Below, one piece after another: positions 40,040 through 50,192 of a stretch of 64,000 nt of DNA; within the stretch, counting starts at the first letter, position 1, and each line of letters begins with the position of its first letter. Location: assembly GCA_015060735.1 (NCBI GenBank), contig SUXX01000007.1, positions 1 through 64,000 of the forward strand, read 5' to 3'. A program made the translations under genes and the position numbers. This DNA comes from Bacteroides sp. (GTDB lineage Bacteria > Bacteroidota > Bacteroidia > Bacteroidales > Bacteroidaceae). The notes below the pieces were generated by a model, which was not told where the DNA came from, did no database searches, and was given only the letters and a program-made list of their open reading frames with translations.

Positions 40040-40555
40040 ATGAAAAGATTTCTATTAGTAGTAGGATGTTGCATGGCCTGCGTTTTGATGGCCAATGCCC
40101 AGAAGTTTGCTTTAATAGATATGGAATACATCATGGAAAATATTCCTGCTTATCAGAAAGCAAACGAAGAATTAAATACGTTGTCACAACAATATCAAAA
40201 GATGGTAGAAGCCAAAGCCAAGGAAGCAGAAACCCTCTATCAAGCATACCAGAAAGCATCAACCAGTTTGAGCAATGCACAACGCACTCAGAAGGAAGAA
40301 GCAATTGTGGCCAAAGAGAAAGAGGCGGCCGAACTACGAAAAAAATATTTCGGTCCTGAAGGTGAAATGGCTAAAAAGCAGGAAGAACTAATTGCCCCGA
40401 TTCAAGACCAAATATACGAAGCGGTTAAGCAAATTTCGCTCCAAAAAGGCTATGAAGCTGTCATCGACCGAGCTTCAGCTACCAGCATCATTTTTGCGTC
40501 ACCACGTATTGATATTAGTAATGAAGTGCTCTCAAAACTAGGATATTCAAATTAA
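40040..40555 (+). CDS. OmpH/Skp family chaperone
   Basis: Signal peptide; QKFALIDMEYIMENIPAYQKANEELNTLSQQYQ; coiled coil. Confidence 0.9.
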   Translation: MKRFLLVVGCCMACVLMANAQKFALIDMEYIMENIPAYQKANEELNTLSQQYQKMVEAKAKEAETLYQAYQKASTSLSNAQRTQKEEAIVAKEKEAAELRKKYFGPEGEMAKKQEELIAPIQDQIYEAVKQISLQKGYEAVIDRASATSIIFASPRIDISNEVLSKLGYSN

Positions 40556-40614
40556 TTTTATACATTTGCAACCGAATCAGAAATCGTAATAAAATAACTA
40601 ATAAAATAAAGACT

Positions 40615-41118
40615 ATGTTGAAGAAAATTGCTTTAATCCTTTTGCTCATCGCTCCGATGAGTGTTTTCGCACAGAAATTCGGTCACATCAAGACTCAGGA
40701 CATTTTGACAGCTATGCCTGAATACACTAAGGCTCAGACCGACATTCAAACAATGCAGAAACAATATGAAGATGAAATCAAGCGTGCTTCTGAAGAATTG
40801 AACAAGAAGTTTACTGCTTACCAAGAAGAACAAGCTAACCTCCCGAAGAATATTCAGGAAAGACGCCAAAAGGAATTGCAGGAATTGAACCAGAAGGGCA
40901 TGCAAATGCAACAAGATGCTCAAATGGAATTGGAAAGATCATGGATGTCTATGTTGGAACCAATCGCCAAGAAGATTGATGATGCTATCAAGGCTGTAGG
41001 ACAAGAAGGAGGTTATGTCTACATCTTCGACTTGAACGCTACTCAGATTCCTTTCGTAAACGAAACATTGTCTACCGACGTAACTAGTGCTGTTAAGGCC
41101 AAGTTAGGTATTCAATAA
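40615..41118 (+). CDS. OmpH/Skp family chaperone (tandem paralogue)
   Basis: QKFGHIKTQDILTAMPEYTKAQTDIQTMQKQYEDE; coiled coil. Confidence 0.9.
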   Translation: MLKKIALILLLIAPMSVFAQKFGHIKTQDILTAMPEYTKAQTDIQTMQKQYEDEIKRASEELNKKFTAYQEEQANLPKNIQERRQKELQELNQKGMQMQQDAQMELERSWMSMLEPIAKKIDDAIKAVGQEGGYVYIFDLNATQIPFVNETLSTDVTSAVKAKLGIQ

Positions 41119-41144
41119 TAACATTCTACAGAATCTATTATCAT

Positions 41145-41187
41145 CGTGTCATTCTAAACAGATTATCCGTCTGTTCAGAATGACACG
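41145..41187. repeat. TGTCATTC-family hairpin, probable skp terminator
   Basis: CGTGTCATTCTAAACAGA (41145-41162) / TCTGTTCAGAATGACACG (41170-41187), one mismatch. Confidence 0.85.
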
Positions 41188-41205
41188 ACATTTTAAAAGA
41201 CCACA

Positions 41206-42051
41206 ATGAAAAACGGTGAGTTGCTCCATACAGGACCTATCGGAGTGTTCGATTCCGGATACGGTGGATTAACCATACTGGAAAAATTTCGCGAACAGAT
41301 GCCCGAATACGATTATATCTATTTGGGTGATAATGCACGTACTCCTTATGGCACCCGATCGTTTGAAGTGGTATATGAATTTACCTTGCAAGCTGTTCGA
41401 AAACTGTTCGAGTTAGATTGTCCACTTGTCATCTTAGCCTGTAACACGGCCTCTGCCAAGGCTCTCCGTAGTATCCAGCAAATCAACCTTCCCCAACTAG
41501 ATGCTAGCCGTAGGGTATTAGGAGTCATTCGTCCTACGGCGGAATGTATCGGTCAATTGACACAAAGTTCACACGTTGGCATATTGGCTACCACCGGCAC
41601 CATTCATTCTGAGTCTTATCCTTTGGAGATTCGGAAACTCTTCCCCAACATTACTGTAACGGGAGAAGCTTGTCCCATGTGGGTACCATTGGTGGAGAAT
41701 AATGAATTCAATAGCCCCGGTGCTGATTATTTTGTCCAAAAGCACATTAAGAATCTATTGCAAAAAGACCCATTAATTGATTCCATTATCTTAGGTTGTA
41801 CCCACTATCCACTCTTACTGGAAAAAATAAAGCAGTTCATTCCTTCCCATATCCGCATCATTGCACAAGGAGACTATGTAGCCCAAAGTTTGCAAGATTA
41901 TCTTCGTCGACATCCCGAGATGAATGAGCGGTGCTCTACAAATGGGACTTGCCGTTTCCTCACCACCGAGAGTAAAGCAAAGTTCGAAGAATCAGCCTCT
42001 ATCTTCTTACGTCAAGACCAAATAAAAGTAGAGAGCATTTCGCTAGAATAG
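41206..42051 (+). CDS. murI: Glutamate racemase
   Basis: IGVFDSGYGGLTIL; LACNTASAKAL; LGCTHYPLLLEKI. Confidence 0.96.
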   Translation: MKNGELLHTGPIGVFDSGYGGLTILEKFREQMPEYDYIYLGDNARTPYGTRSFEVVYEFTLQAVRKLFELDCPLVILACNTASAKALRSIQQINLPQLDASRRVLGVIRPTAECIGQLTQSSHVGILATTGTIHSESYPLEIRKLFPNITVTGEACPMWVPLVENNEFNSPGADYFVQKHIKNLLQKDPLIDSIILGCTHYPLLLEKIKQFIPSHIRIIAQGDYVAQSLQDYLRRHPEMNERCSTNGTCRFLTTESKAKFEESASIFLRQDQIKVESISLE

Positions 42052-42054
42052 CAA

Positions 42055-43296
42055 TTAATGCTTGACCAACAGTTTCCGACTAAAATAACGGACAGGATAC
42101 CAAACGGACAGAAAACTAATAATCAAAACGGTAATCAGGACCAAAAGGACATCCTCCCAATGCACACTTACGGGATATGCATCGACTACAAAAGCACCGG
42201 CCGAAGAATCACCACCCAAAGTAATCCATCCATACTCTTGCTGAGCAAAGCAAAGTAGCAATCCCAACACGATACCAACCAATGAACCGATCATCGAAAT
42301 AAGACAACCCTCGAAAAGGAATATACGAGAAATAGTATGGTCGTCTGTCCCTAAATTACGTAAAACATTTACATCATCCCGTTTTTCGATAATAAGCATT
42401 GACAAAGAACCTATCACATTAAAACAAGCTATTAACAAAATAAAACATAGAAAAAAATAAGAAATAAGTTTCTCCACTTCCATAATGCGGAACGTGTCTG
42501 CTTGTTGTTCATAACGGTCTTTTACGGAAAAGTCATCGCCTAGAATTTCTGCGATCTTTTTTTTCACTTTTCCAACATTACTCCCTTCGGTCAGTTTCAA
42601 GTCAATCGAACTTATCTCAGTATCATATTGAAACAAATCTCGTGCAAAAGATAAAGAAGTCAGGATATAAGAAGCGTCATACTTCTGTTGATTTACGGCA
42701 AAAATCAATCCCGTGGAATGTAAATAAGCTGAATGAAGACTCGAAGCAGGATTGGCCACATTGATTTTGGCCCCTCTCTTAGGGACATACACTTCCAATG
42801 GATCGAGAAAACGAATACCCGTTCCCAAGACGGAAATTAATTCCACTCCCGGAATAGCATAATCGGCCACTTCATCATGCAAAATTCTCTCTCCTCGTCC
42901 ATACAAGATGCTATCAATGGGCGTCAACTGATAAAAATTGTCTTCAACTCCCTTGATAACCACCATCGCTTGCCTACCTTGATATTGCACCATGGCGTTG
43001 TCTTCTAAAGATTCGGAAATCACCTCTATCTCAGGCAATTGATGCAAGGATAATAGGCGAGAATCTTGTCCATCAAAGACTTTACCATTGACCGTCGTTA
43101 TCTTCAATTCCGGATCGAAAGCCGTAAAAAAGCGGGTTACCACTTCTTGAAAGCCATTGAAAACCGACAAGGTGCACACCAATGCCAATGTAGCCAAGGC
43201 TACCCCACATACCGAGATGCCCGATATGATATTTATGGCATTATGCGACTTTTTGGAGAAAAGATAACGCTTTGCAATGTAAAAAGGGAAGTTCAC
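42055..43296 (-). CDS. FtsX-like ABC permease (LolC/E type)
   Basis: IAKRYLFSKKSHNAINIISGISVCGVALATLALVCTLSVFNGFQ; C-terminal three-TM FtsX domain. Confidence 0.88.
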   Translation of the reverse strand: MNFPFYIAKRYLFSKKSHNAINIISGISVCGVALATLALVCTLSVFNGFQEVVTRFFTAFDPELKITTVNGKVFDGQDSRLLSLHQLPEIEVISESLEDNAMVQYQGRQAMVVIKGVEDNFYQLTPIDSILYGRGERILHDEVADYAIPGVELISVLGTGIRFLDPLEVYVPKRGAKINVANPASSLHSAYLHSTGLIFAVNQQKYDASYILTSLSFARDLFQYDTEISSIDLKLTEGSNVGKVKKKIAEILGDDFSVKDRYEQQADTFRIMEVEKLISYFFLCFILLIACFNVIGSLSMLIIEKRDDVNVLRNLGTDDHTISRIFLFEGCLISMIGSLVGIVLGLLLCFAQQEYGWITLGGDSSAGAFVVDAYPVSVHWEDVLLVLITVLIISFLSVWYPVRYFSRKLLVKH

Positions 43297-43301
43297 TCGC
43301 C

Positions 43302-43637
43302 TTACTTTTTCAAAAGTTCATCAATCCGTTCAACGTAATCCAACGAGTCGTCCACAAAGAATTTCAGCTCGGGAATGATACGCAATTGATGACGTACCCG
43401 AGTGCCTAACTCATAACGGATGGCCTTAGAATTGTTATTGATGTTCTTCACGATTTCTTCGGCTTTTGCCGAGGGGAAGACACTTAAATAAGCACGTACA
43501 ATACTCATGTCGGGGCTAATACGAACGGTGTTGACCGAAACGAGTACTCCATTCATAGACTTTGTTTGCAACAAGAATATTTCGCTCAATTCCTTCTGAA
43601 TCAAGCGACAAACTTTATTTTGTCTGGTTGTTTCCAT
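43302..43637 (-). CDS. rbfA: Ribosome-binding factor A
   Basis: KELSEIFLLQ...VRISPDMSIVRAYLSVFPS...RHQLRIIPELKFFVDDSLDYVERIDELL. Confidence 0.93.
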   Translation of the reverse strand: METTRQNKVCRLIQKELSEIFLLQTKSMNGVLVSVNTVRISPDMSIVRAYLSVFPSAKAEEIVKNINNNSKAIRYELGTRVRHQLRIIPELKFFVDDSLDYVERIDELLKK

Positions 43638-43641
43638 ATCT

Positions 43642-44280
43642 TCACTTTTTTCTTATAATCGTCAATCCGTCTCTCAACGGTAAAATTACTTTCTCTACTC
43701 TTTCGTCCTTTGCCACCCAATCGTTGAAAGCCTTGATGCCAATGGTTTGCATGTCGGTATGATGTGGTTCTTCCAATACGTGCCCGTCCCACAAGGTGTT
43801 GTCGGCAATGATGTAACCACCCGGAGAAAGCATCTTCAATACCAGCTCATAATATTCCATGTATTTTCGCTTATCACCATCAACAAAAGCCAAATCGAAC
43901 GTGATGTCCATGTGTGGCAACAACTCCAAGGCATCTCCGATATAAAACTTTATCTTGTCCGCATAAGGAGATTGTTCCAGCCAAGGGCGGGTGAAATCTT
44001 CTTGCTCGTCATTGATTTCGAAGGTGTGCAACATGGCTCCCTCTTCCAAGCCTTCGGCCAGACAAAGGGCGGAATATCCACTATATGTGCCTATCTCGAG
44101 TACTTGCTTGGGACGAATCATCTGCACAAACATCTTGAGCATCCGCCCTTGCAAATGACCGGAGGCCATGCGAGGACGAAGTAACTTGACGTGTGTATCA
44201 CGATAGAGAGCTTTCAGATAACCGCTTTCTTCGTCAATGTGCCGGAGGATGTATTCATCCAAAGCGTCTGTCTCCTTCAT
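43642..44280 (-). CDS. SAM-dependent O-methyltransferase
   Basis: VLEIGTYSGYSALCLAEGL; AFVDGDKRKYMEYYELVLKMLSPGGYIIADNTLW. Confidence 0.92.
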   Translation of the reverse strand: MKETDALDEYILRHIDEESGYLKALYRDTHVKLLRPRMASGHLQGRMLKMFVQMIRPKQVLEIGTYSGYSALCLAEGLEEGAMLHTFEINDEQEDFTRPWLEQSPYADKIKFYIGDALELLPHMDITFDLAFVDGDKRKYMEYYELVLKMLSPGGYIIADNTLWDGHVLEEPHHTDMQTIGIKAFNDWVAKDERVEKVILPLRDGLTIIRKK

Positions 44281-45744
44281 TTATAAATATCGGTTACGGT
44301 TAGGCAATACATAATCCAAGCCATATCCCAGTACGTCGCCTACAACATTGATTTCGAGGAATGATGTGCGAGCACCTTGCTTGCCACTACTTAAATAGGC
44401 TACCATATCGTTTTCTGAAAGTACACCATCGTCCATCAACTTGCGAAGGGCAGCAAAGTAGTAGGCCTGACCATTGGCCTTTTCCGGCATGTAGATGGCT
44501 TCCACGCCATACGACAAGGCCAGGTGACGCATGGTCTTTTCCTTGTAACAAATGGCCAATACTGGATATTTCCCTCGGAAAGCTGCGAGGTTACGGGCTG
44601 TTCGTCCGCTGAAGCTATCGGTTATGATAGCCTTGATATTCAGTTTGTTGGTTGCCTTTACGGCTTGTTTGGCTAGAAATGCGGTGACATCGTTCGAGCC
44701 GGGAATCAAAGGTATCTTGATGTTGTTTTCCTGAGACTTGTCCTTCTCTGCTTGGGCAGCAATCTTAGCCATCGTACGGACTGCTTCTACGGGATATTTG
44801 CCATAGGCGGTTTCGCCACTCAGCATTAGGGCATCGGTGCGGTAATAGATGGCATTGGCGATGTCGGTCACCTCGGCACGGGTGGGACGAGGATTGTTTA
44901 TCATGGTGTGCAACATCTGAGTAGCCACAATAACAGGCTTCTTGGCTAATGTACATTTTTTAATGAGCATACGTTGGATACCCGGAATTCGTTCTTGAGG
45001 AACTTCGATACCCAAATCTCCACGGGCAATCATCACACCGTCGGCCACTTCGAGGATTTCATCAATGTTGTCCACCCCTTCTTGGTTTTCAATCTTGGCA
45101 ATGATACGGATATCACTTCCGTAATTATCCAATATCTCGCGGATATCGAGCACATCTTGCTTGTTGCGTACAAACGAGTGAGCAATATAGTCAATATCAC
45201 TTTCGATAGCAAAGAGGATGTTGTTGCGGTCTTTTTCGGTGAGGGAAGGCAGGTTAATGCGTACTCCCGGCACATTCACGCTCTTTCGATTGCCTAAGGT
45301 AGCTTCGTTCTGCACTTCACATAACAAGAAGTCTTCGTTCTTTTCGATGACCCGAAGTTCCAGATCGCCATCATCAATCAGGATGGTTCCGTCCAGCTTC
45401 AAGTCTTTCACAAAATCCGGATAAGACACGAAGATGCATTCCCGGCAGGTTTCCTGTTCGGGATTGCCGATTATTTTGACGCGATCTCCGATATGAAAAG
45501 GTATCGGCTCCTTGTTCACCAACGAGGTGGTTCGTATTTCGGGTCCCTTAGTATCCATGAGGATGGCAATCCGGTTGGAAACTTCACGCACATTGGCTAT
45601 TAGTTTCTCGAAGCCTTCCCGCGAAGCATGGGCGGTGTTCATACGAACTACGTTCATGCCCGCTTCAAACAAATCTCTAATAAAATCAACATCACAACGC
45701 AAATCTGAGATTGACGCTACGATTTTGGTTTGTTTCAACATCAT
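44281..45744 (-). CDS. pyk: Pyruvate kinase
   Basis: MDTKGPEIRT; IAKIENQEGVDNIDEIL; VMIARGDLGIEVP; MLSGETAYGKYPVEAV. Confidence 0.96.
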   Translation of the reverse strand: MMLKQTKIVASISDLRCDVDFIRDLFEAGMNVVRMNTAHASREGFEKLIANVREVSNRIAILMDTKGPEIRTTSLVNKEPIPFHIGDRVKIIGNPEQETCRECIFVSYPDFVKDLKLDGTILIDDGDLELRVIEKNEDFLLCEVQNEATLGNRKSVNVPGVRINLPSLTEKDRNNILFAIESDIDYIAHSFVRNKQDVLDIREILDNYGSDIRIIAKIENQEGVDNIDEILEVADGVMIARGDLGIEVPQERIPGIQRMLIKKCTLAKKPVIVATQMLHTMINNPRPTRAEVTDIANAIYYRTDALMLSGETAYGKYPVEAVRTMAKIAAQAEKDKSQENNIKIPLIPGSNDVTAFLAKQAVKATNKLNIKAIITDSFSGRTARNLAAFRGKYPVLAICYKEKTMRHLALSYGVEAIYMPEKANGQAYYFAALRKLMDDGVLSENDMVAYLSSGKQGARTSFLEINVVGDVLGYGLDYVLPNRNRYL

Positions 45745-45782
45745 ATATTTATATCCGTTTTTATAATTTCACTTTCAAGGGC

Positions 45783-45840
45783 AAACGCCTTCACGTTTTT
45801 TTTATTTGCGAAGGTGTTTCGACCCGAACGTCTTCACGTT
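45783..45840. repeat. Short inverted/direct repeat pair downstream of aroQ
   Basis: AAACGCCTTC (45783-45792) / GAAGGTGTTT (45810-45819); direct repeat AACGCCTTCACGTT (45784-45797) and AACGTCTTCACGTT (45827-45840). Confidence 0.6.
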
Positions 45841-45841
45841 T

Positions 45842-46264
45842 TCATTTCCGAATCAAAGCCTCTACCGCCAACCGATAAGAGTGTAAACCGAAACCGCAAA
45901 TCACACCCATACAAGCCGCAGAAATCATTGACTTGTGGCGGAACTCCTCACGAGCATGGACATTTGAGATATGTACCTCGATGACAGGCGTCTTAATCGC
46001 TCGGATGGCGTCCAACAAGGCTATCGATGTATGCGTATAGGCTCCTGCATTCAAGATGATTCCATCATACTCAAACCCGATTTCGTGGATTTTGTTTATC
46101 ATTTCCCCTTCAATGTTTGACTGGAAATATTCGAACTCCACCTGAGGATAAACCTTCTTCAACTCAGCCAGATAATCCTCGAACGAGCGATTACCATACA
46201 CAGAAGGCTCCCGCTTTCCCAGCAAATTAATGTTAGGGCCATTGATTATTTGTATCTTCATCAT
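45842..46264 (-). CDS. aroQ: Type II 3-dehydroquinate dehydratase
   Basis: INGPNINLLGKREPSVYG; ILNAGAYTHTSIALLDAI; EVHISNVHAREEFRHKS. Confidence 0.96.
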   Translation of the reverse strand: MMKIQIINGPNINLLGKREPSVYGNRSFEDYLAELKKVYPQVEFEYFQSNIEGEMINKIHEIGFEYDGIILNAGAYTHTSIALLDAIRAIKTPVIEVHISNVHAREEFRHKSMISAACMGVICGFGLHSYRLAVEALIRK

Positions 46265-46327
46265 TACAAATCAATCTAAAATTAATACCTTTGTAGAAAT
46301 ATTAGGGTACAAAGGTAGGAAAAAGAA

Positions 46328-47254
46328 ATGAAAAGCGAATTGAAAATGGACAATATATTAAGAAGATATGAACAATATCTGAAGTTGGAAAAATCGCTAT
46401 CTCCCCATACCATCGATGCTTATCTCACAGATTTATGGAAACTGATTCAGTTCCTCCATGACGAAGGCATTTCCTATCAACAAGCAACCCTCGAGGATTT
46501 GCAAGCTTTCTCCGCAAGTCTGTACGACCTTGGCATCTGTGCCCGTTCGCAAGCTCGCATCCTTTCCGGCATCCGAGCCTTCTACCGTTTTCTCGTTTTA
46601 GACAATTGGATAAAGGGCGACCCTAGTGAATTGCTCGAATCACCACAAACGGGCTTCCACCTTCCCGAGGTGCTCACGCTCGATGAAATAGATAACCTGA
46701 TAAATGCCATCGACCTTAGTACTCGCGAAGGGCAACGAAATCGGGCCATCCTCGAAACATTATATAGCTGCGGATTAAGAGTATCCGAGCTGTGTAACCT
46801 CAAGTTATCCAGTCTTTACTTGGATCAAAGTTTCATTAAAGTAGAAGGGAAAGGCGGTAAGCAACGTTTGGTGCCCATCTCCCCCCGGGCCATCCACGAG
46901 CTCCAACTCTACTTCATGGATAGAAACTTGACCCACATCAAGCCCGGATACGAAGACTATGTTTTCATCAGTAAACGAGGCCAAAACATCTCTCGCATCA
47001 TGATTTTTCACTTCATTAAAGAGTTAGCAGAAGCCATTGGCTTGAAGAAAACCATCAGCCCTCACACATTCCGACATTCCTTCGCCACGCATCTGTTGGA
47101 AGGGGGTGCCAACCTCCGAGCCATTCAATGCATGCTGGGGCATGAAAGCATCGGAACGACTGAAATTTACACACACATCGACCGCAACCGATTGCGTAGT
47201 GAAATCATTGAACACCATCCACGTAACAAAAAACACAGAAAAATCCCGAATTAA
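46328..47254 (+). CDS. xerD: Site-specific tyrosine recombinase
   Basis: Catalytic R-H-R-Y: LYSCGLRVSELCNL...SPHTFRHSFATHLLEGGANLRAIQCMLGHESIGTTEIYTH. Confidence 0.92.
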   Translation: MKSELKMDNILRRYEQYLKLEKSLSPHTIDAYLTDLWKLIQFLHDEGISYQQATLEDLQAFSASLYDLGICARSQARILSGIRAFYRFLVLDNWIKGDPSELLESPQTGFHLPEVLTLDEIDNLINAIDLSTREGQRNRAILETLYSCGLRVSELCNLKLSSLYLDQSFIKVEGKGGKQRLVPISPRAIHELQLYFMDRNLTHIKPGYEDYVFISKRGQNISRIMIFHFIKELAEAIGLKKTISPHTFRHSFATHLLEGGANLRAIQCMLGHESIGTTEIYTHIDRNRLRSEIIEHHPRNKKHRKIPN

Positions 47255-47354
47255 CCCACCTTTTAAAGAAAAAAACATTATATATAGCCTTCTTAAAAGA
47301 TATTTTTTGTATTTTTGCCCATAATTCAAAAAACATCTAAAAAGTAATAACACC

Positions 47355-49031
47355 ATGATTAAGAAACTCTATTTGCCTTTAATGGCTTTGTTTGTTCTTG
47401 CCCTATCATCTTGTGGCAAGATGGGAGAATTGTCCTCTGATTATTTCACAACAAATCCTGAAGTACTTGAAGCAGTTGCCGGTAAGGTTCCTGTAACCAT
47501 CAACGGTAAGTTCCCTGAAAAGTACATGAAGAAAAATGCAACAGTTGAAGTAACTCCGGTTTTGAAATGGAACGGTGGTGAAGCCAAAGGTCAGCCAGCT
47601 ATTTTCCAAGGCGAAAAAGTAGAAGGTAACGGTCAGACTATCTCATACAAGATGGGTGGTAACTACACCATGAAAGCTTCTTTCGACTACGTTCCTGAAA
47701 TGGCTAAGTCAGAATTGTTCTTGAACTTCAAGATTACAAGAGGCAGCAAGAGCTACACTATCCCTGCCGTAAAGATTGCCGATGGTGTTATCGCAACTTC
47801 AGAATTGCCTACAGTTGCTAGCTCTAACGCTTCATACGCTAACGATGCTTTCCAACGCATCATCAAGCAAGCTCAAGAAGCCAACATCATGTTCTTGATT
47901 CAACAAGCTAACTTGCGTAACAGCCAGTTGACTTCTGCTGAAATGAAAGAATTCCACAAGAAAGTAGCTGAAGTAAACGCTGACAAGAAGAACTACAAGT
48001 TGAACAACATCGAAGTTTCTGCATACGCTTCACCTGATGGTGGTGTGAAATTGAACACTGGTTTGGCTGAAAACCGTGAAGAAAATGCTGAAAAGTACTT
48101 GAACCGTCAATTGAAGAAGGCTAAGATTGAAACAAACGTAGATGCTAAGTATACTGCACAAGACTGGGAAGGCTTCCAAGAATTGGTTGCTAAATCTAAC
48201 TTGCAAGACAAGGATTTAATTCTCCGCGTTCTTTCTATGTATCAAGATCCTGAACAAAGAGAAAACGAAATCAAAAACATTTCTTCTGTTTACAAGACTT
48301 TGGCAGACGAAATCCTTCCTCAATTGCGTCGTGCACGCTTGACAGCTAACTACGACATCATCGGCCGTAGCGATGAAGAAATTGTAGAAGCTTTCGATAC
48401 TGACCCGAAAGTATTGAGCGTAGAAGAATTGCTTTATGCAGCAACTTTGACTAACGACAAGGCTCGCAAACAAGCTATCTTCACTAAGACTACACAACTC
48501 TATCCTAACGATTATCGTGCATACAACAACTTGGGTGAATTGGCTTTTGCAGCCGGTGATGCAGCCAAGGCTGAATCATACTTCAAGCAAGCACTTGCTA
48601 AGAATGGTAATGCTGCTGAAGCTAACGCTAACCTCGGTTTGTGCGAATTGTTGAAGAACAACGTATCTGCAGCCGAAACATATTTGAGCAAGGCTACCGG
48701 TGCTGATGCTGCTAACGAAGCAATGGGTAACCTCTACATCAAGCAAGGTCAATACCAAAGAGCTGTTACTGCATTCGGTGATGCTAAAACTAACAGTGCT
48801 GCTCAAGCACAAATCTTGGCTAAGGACTACAACAAGGCTAAGGCTACTTTGCAAGCCGTAGAAAACAAGGATGCCATGACAGACTATTTGATGGCTATTG
48901 TTGGTGCACGCACAAACAACGAATCATTGGTAAACAGCAGTTTGAAGAGTGCTATTGCTAAGGACGCTTCTTTGGCTAAGACTGCAGCTAACGACCGTGA
49001 ATTCGCAAAATACGCTAATTTGCTGAAGTAA
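47355..49031 (+). CDS. Lipoprotein with OmpA-like segment and TPR repeats
   Basis: Lipobox ALSSC; IEVSAYASPDGGVKLNTGLAENREENAEKYL (OmpA-like); TPRs (AYNNLGELAFAAGDAAKAESYFKQAL). Confidence 0.7.
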   Translation: MIKKLYLPLMALFVLALSSCGKMGELSSDYFTTNPEVLEAVAGKVPVTINGKFPEKYMKKNATVEVTPVLKWNGGEAKGQPAIFQGEKVEGNGQTISYKMGGNYTMKASFDYVPEMAKSELFLNFKITRGSKSYTIPAVKIADGVIATSELPTVASSNASYANDAFQRIIKQAQEANIMFLIQQANLRNSQLTSAEMKEFHKKVAEVNADKKNYKLNNIEVSAYASPDGGVKLNTGLAENREENAEKYLNRQLKKAKIETNVDAKYTAQDWEGFQELVAKSNLQDKDLILRVLSMYQDPEQRENEIKNISSVYKTLADEILPQLRRARLTANYDIIGRSDEEIVEAFDTDPKVLSVEELLYAATLTNDKARKQAIFTKTTQLYPNDYRAYNNLGELAFAAGDAAKAESYFKQALAKNGNAAEANANLGLCELLKNNVSAAETYLSKATGADAANEAMGNLYIKQGQYQRAVTAFGDAKTNSAAQAQILAKDYNKAKATLQAVENKDAMTDYLMAIVGARTNNESLVNSSLKSAIAKDASLAKTAANDREFAKYANLLK

Positions 49032-49054
49032 TTCGTTCGATACGAAGATAACCA

Positions 49055-49088
49055 AAGCAGGGTGTCCACATGGACATCCTGCTTTTTT
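49055..49088 (+). terminator. Intrinsic terminator
   Basis: AAGCAGGGTGTCCA / TGGACATCCTGCTT + T-tract. Confidence 0.85.
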
Positions 49089-49158
49089 GTGTAAAATAAA
49101 CTCTCTTTTTGAATTGCCTTACACACAAAATGCGTATTTTAGCAGAAAATTTATAGAA

Positions 49159-50187
49159 ATGAAAAAGAGACCCTTCTTCCTGTCCCTATTCTTCCTTTGG
49201 CTGGCAAGCAGCTGTAGCGAGAAAACAGATTTCACACTAAAAGGAAAGATTGACAATTTATCGTCTGATACACTCTTGGTTTATTATGAAGTGCCTCAGT
49301 CCAAGCTTGACACACTCATCTGCCAAGGTGGAGAATTTACATATACTTTCTCCCCTGATACATTCACCATATTATCTCTTATTTTAGACAATCAGGAGCT
49401 CCTTCCTATCTATGCTGAAAAAGGGGAAACGGTCGAAATTAGCAAGACAGACAGTACACTGACCGTCAAAGGAAAAGGAGAAAACAAACTGTTGACTCAA
49501 ATAATGGATTTATTAAAGGGACTTTCTCCCGAGGACACAAAGATGAAAGTCGATTCTTTCATCCAAGCTAATCCTGAATCCTTTACCAACCTATACCTCA
49601 TAGATAAGTATTACACCCGAAATGATTCGGCCAATTACAATGATTTAGAACCGTTAACCCAAAAGCTACATGGAATCATCAAGGATACTCCTTATATGAT
49701 CCAACTACAAGCAAAAATTGAAGCCTTGAAAAATCCCAATAAAAACCAAAGCATCCTCTCTTTGCAAGCCATAGACAAAAACGGAGAAGACATCAAATGG
49801 AATAGTTTACGAGATAAATACATCCTTCTGAACTTTTGGGCAAGTTGGCATCCTCAAAGTGTTTCCGAACGGGATTCACTGAAGGCCCTGTTCAAAGAAA
49901 TTCCCAAAGACATCAAAAAAGAAGACTTCATTGTCTATAACATTTCACTCGACATGGACAAGAAAACATGGCTTCAAGCATGTGATGAAGAGACAGATTT
50001 GTGGAAACACATCTGTGACTTCAAAGGATGGAACAACTTTGTCTTAAGAAACCAGAACATCCATCAATTACCTTATAACATCCTACTTTCGCCTGCCAAG
50101 CGTATCCTTGAACGGAACATACCTCGGGATAAAATGGTAGATAAATTAAAACAACATATCAAACCTAAGAACAAGAAAAACCGTTAA
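49159..50187 (+). CDS. DUF4369/TlpA-like thioredoxin-fold lipoprotein with HPQS in place of CXXC
   Basis: Lipobox LASSC; ILLNFWASWHPQSVSERDSLKALFKE...LPYNILLSP. Confidence 0.8.
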   Translation: MKKRPFFLSLFFLWLASSCSEKTDFTLKGKIDNLSSDTLLVYYEVPQSKLDTLICQGGEFTYTFSPDTFTILSLILDNQELLPIYAEKGETVEISKTDSTLTVKGKGENKLLTQIMDLLKGLSPEDTKMKVDSFIQANPESFTNLYLIDKYYTRNDSANYNDLEPLTQKLHGIIKDTPYMIQLQAKIEALKNPNKNQSILSLQAIDKNGEDIKWNSLRDKYILLNFWASWHPQSVSERDSLKALFKEIPKDIKKEDFIVYNISLDMDKKTWLQACDEETDLWKHICDFKGWNNFVLRNQNIHQLPYNILLSPAKRILERNIPRDKMVDKLKQHIKPKNKKNR

Positions 50188-50192
50188 CAAGT

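Noticed and set aside
46328-47254. Tyrosine recombinase as evidence of an integrated mobile element
   Set aside because: Matches housekeeping XerD in a conserved aroQ-adjacent setting; no att sites or cargo seen
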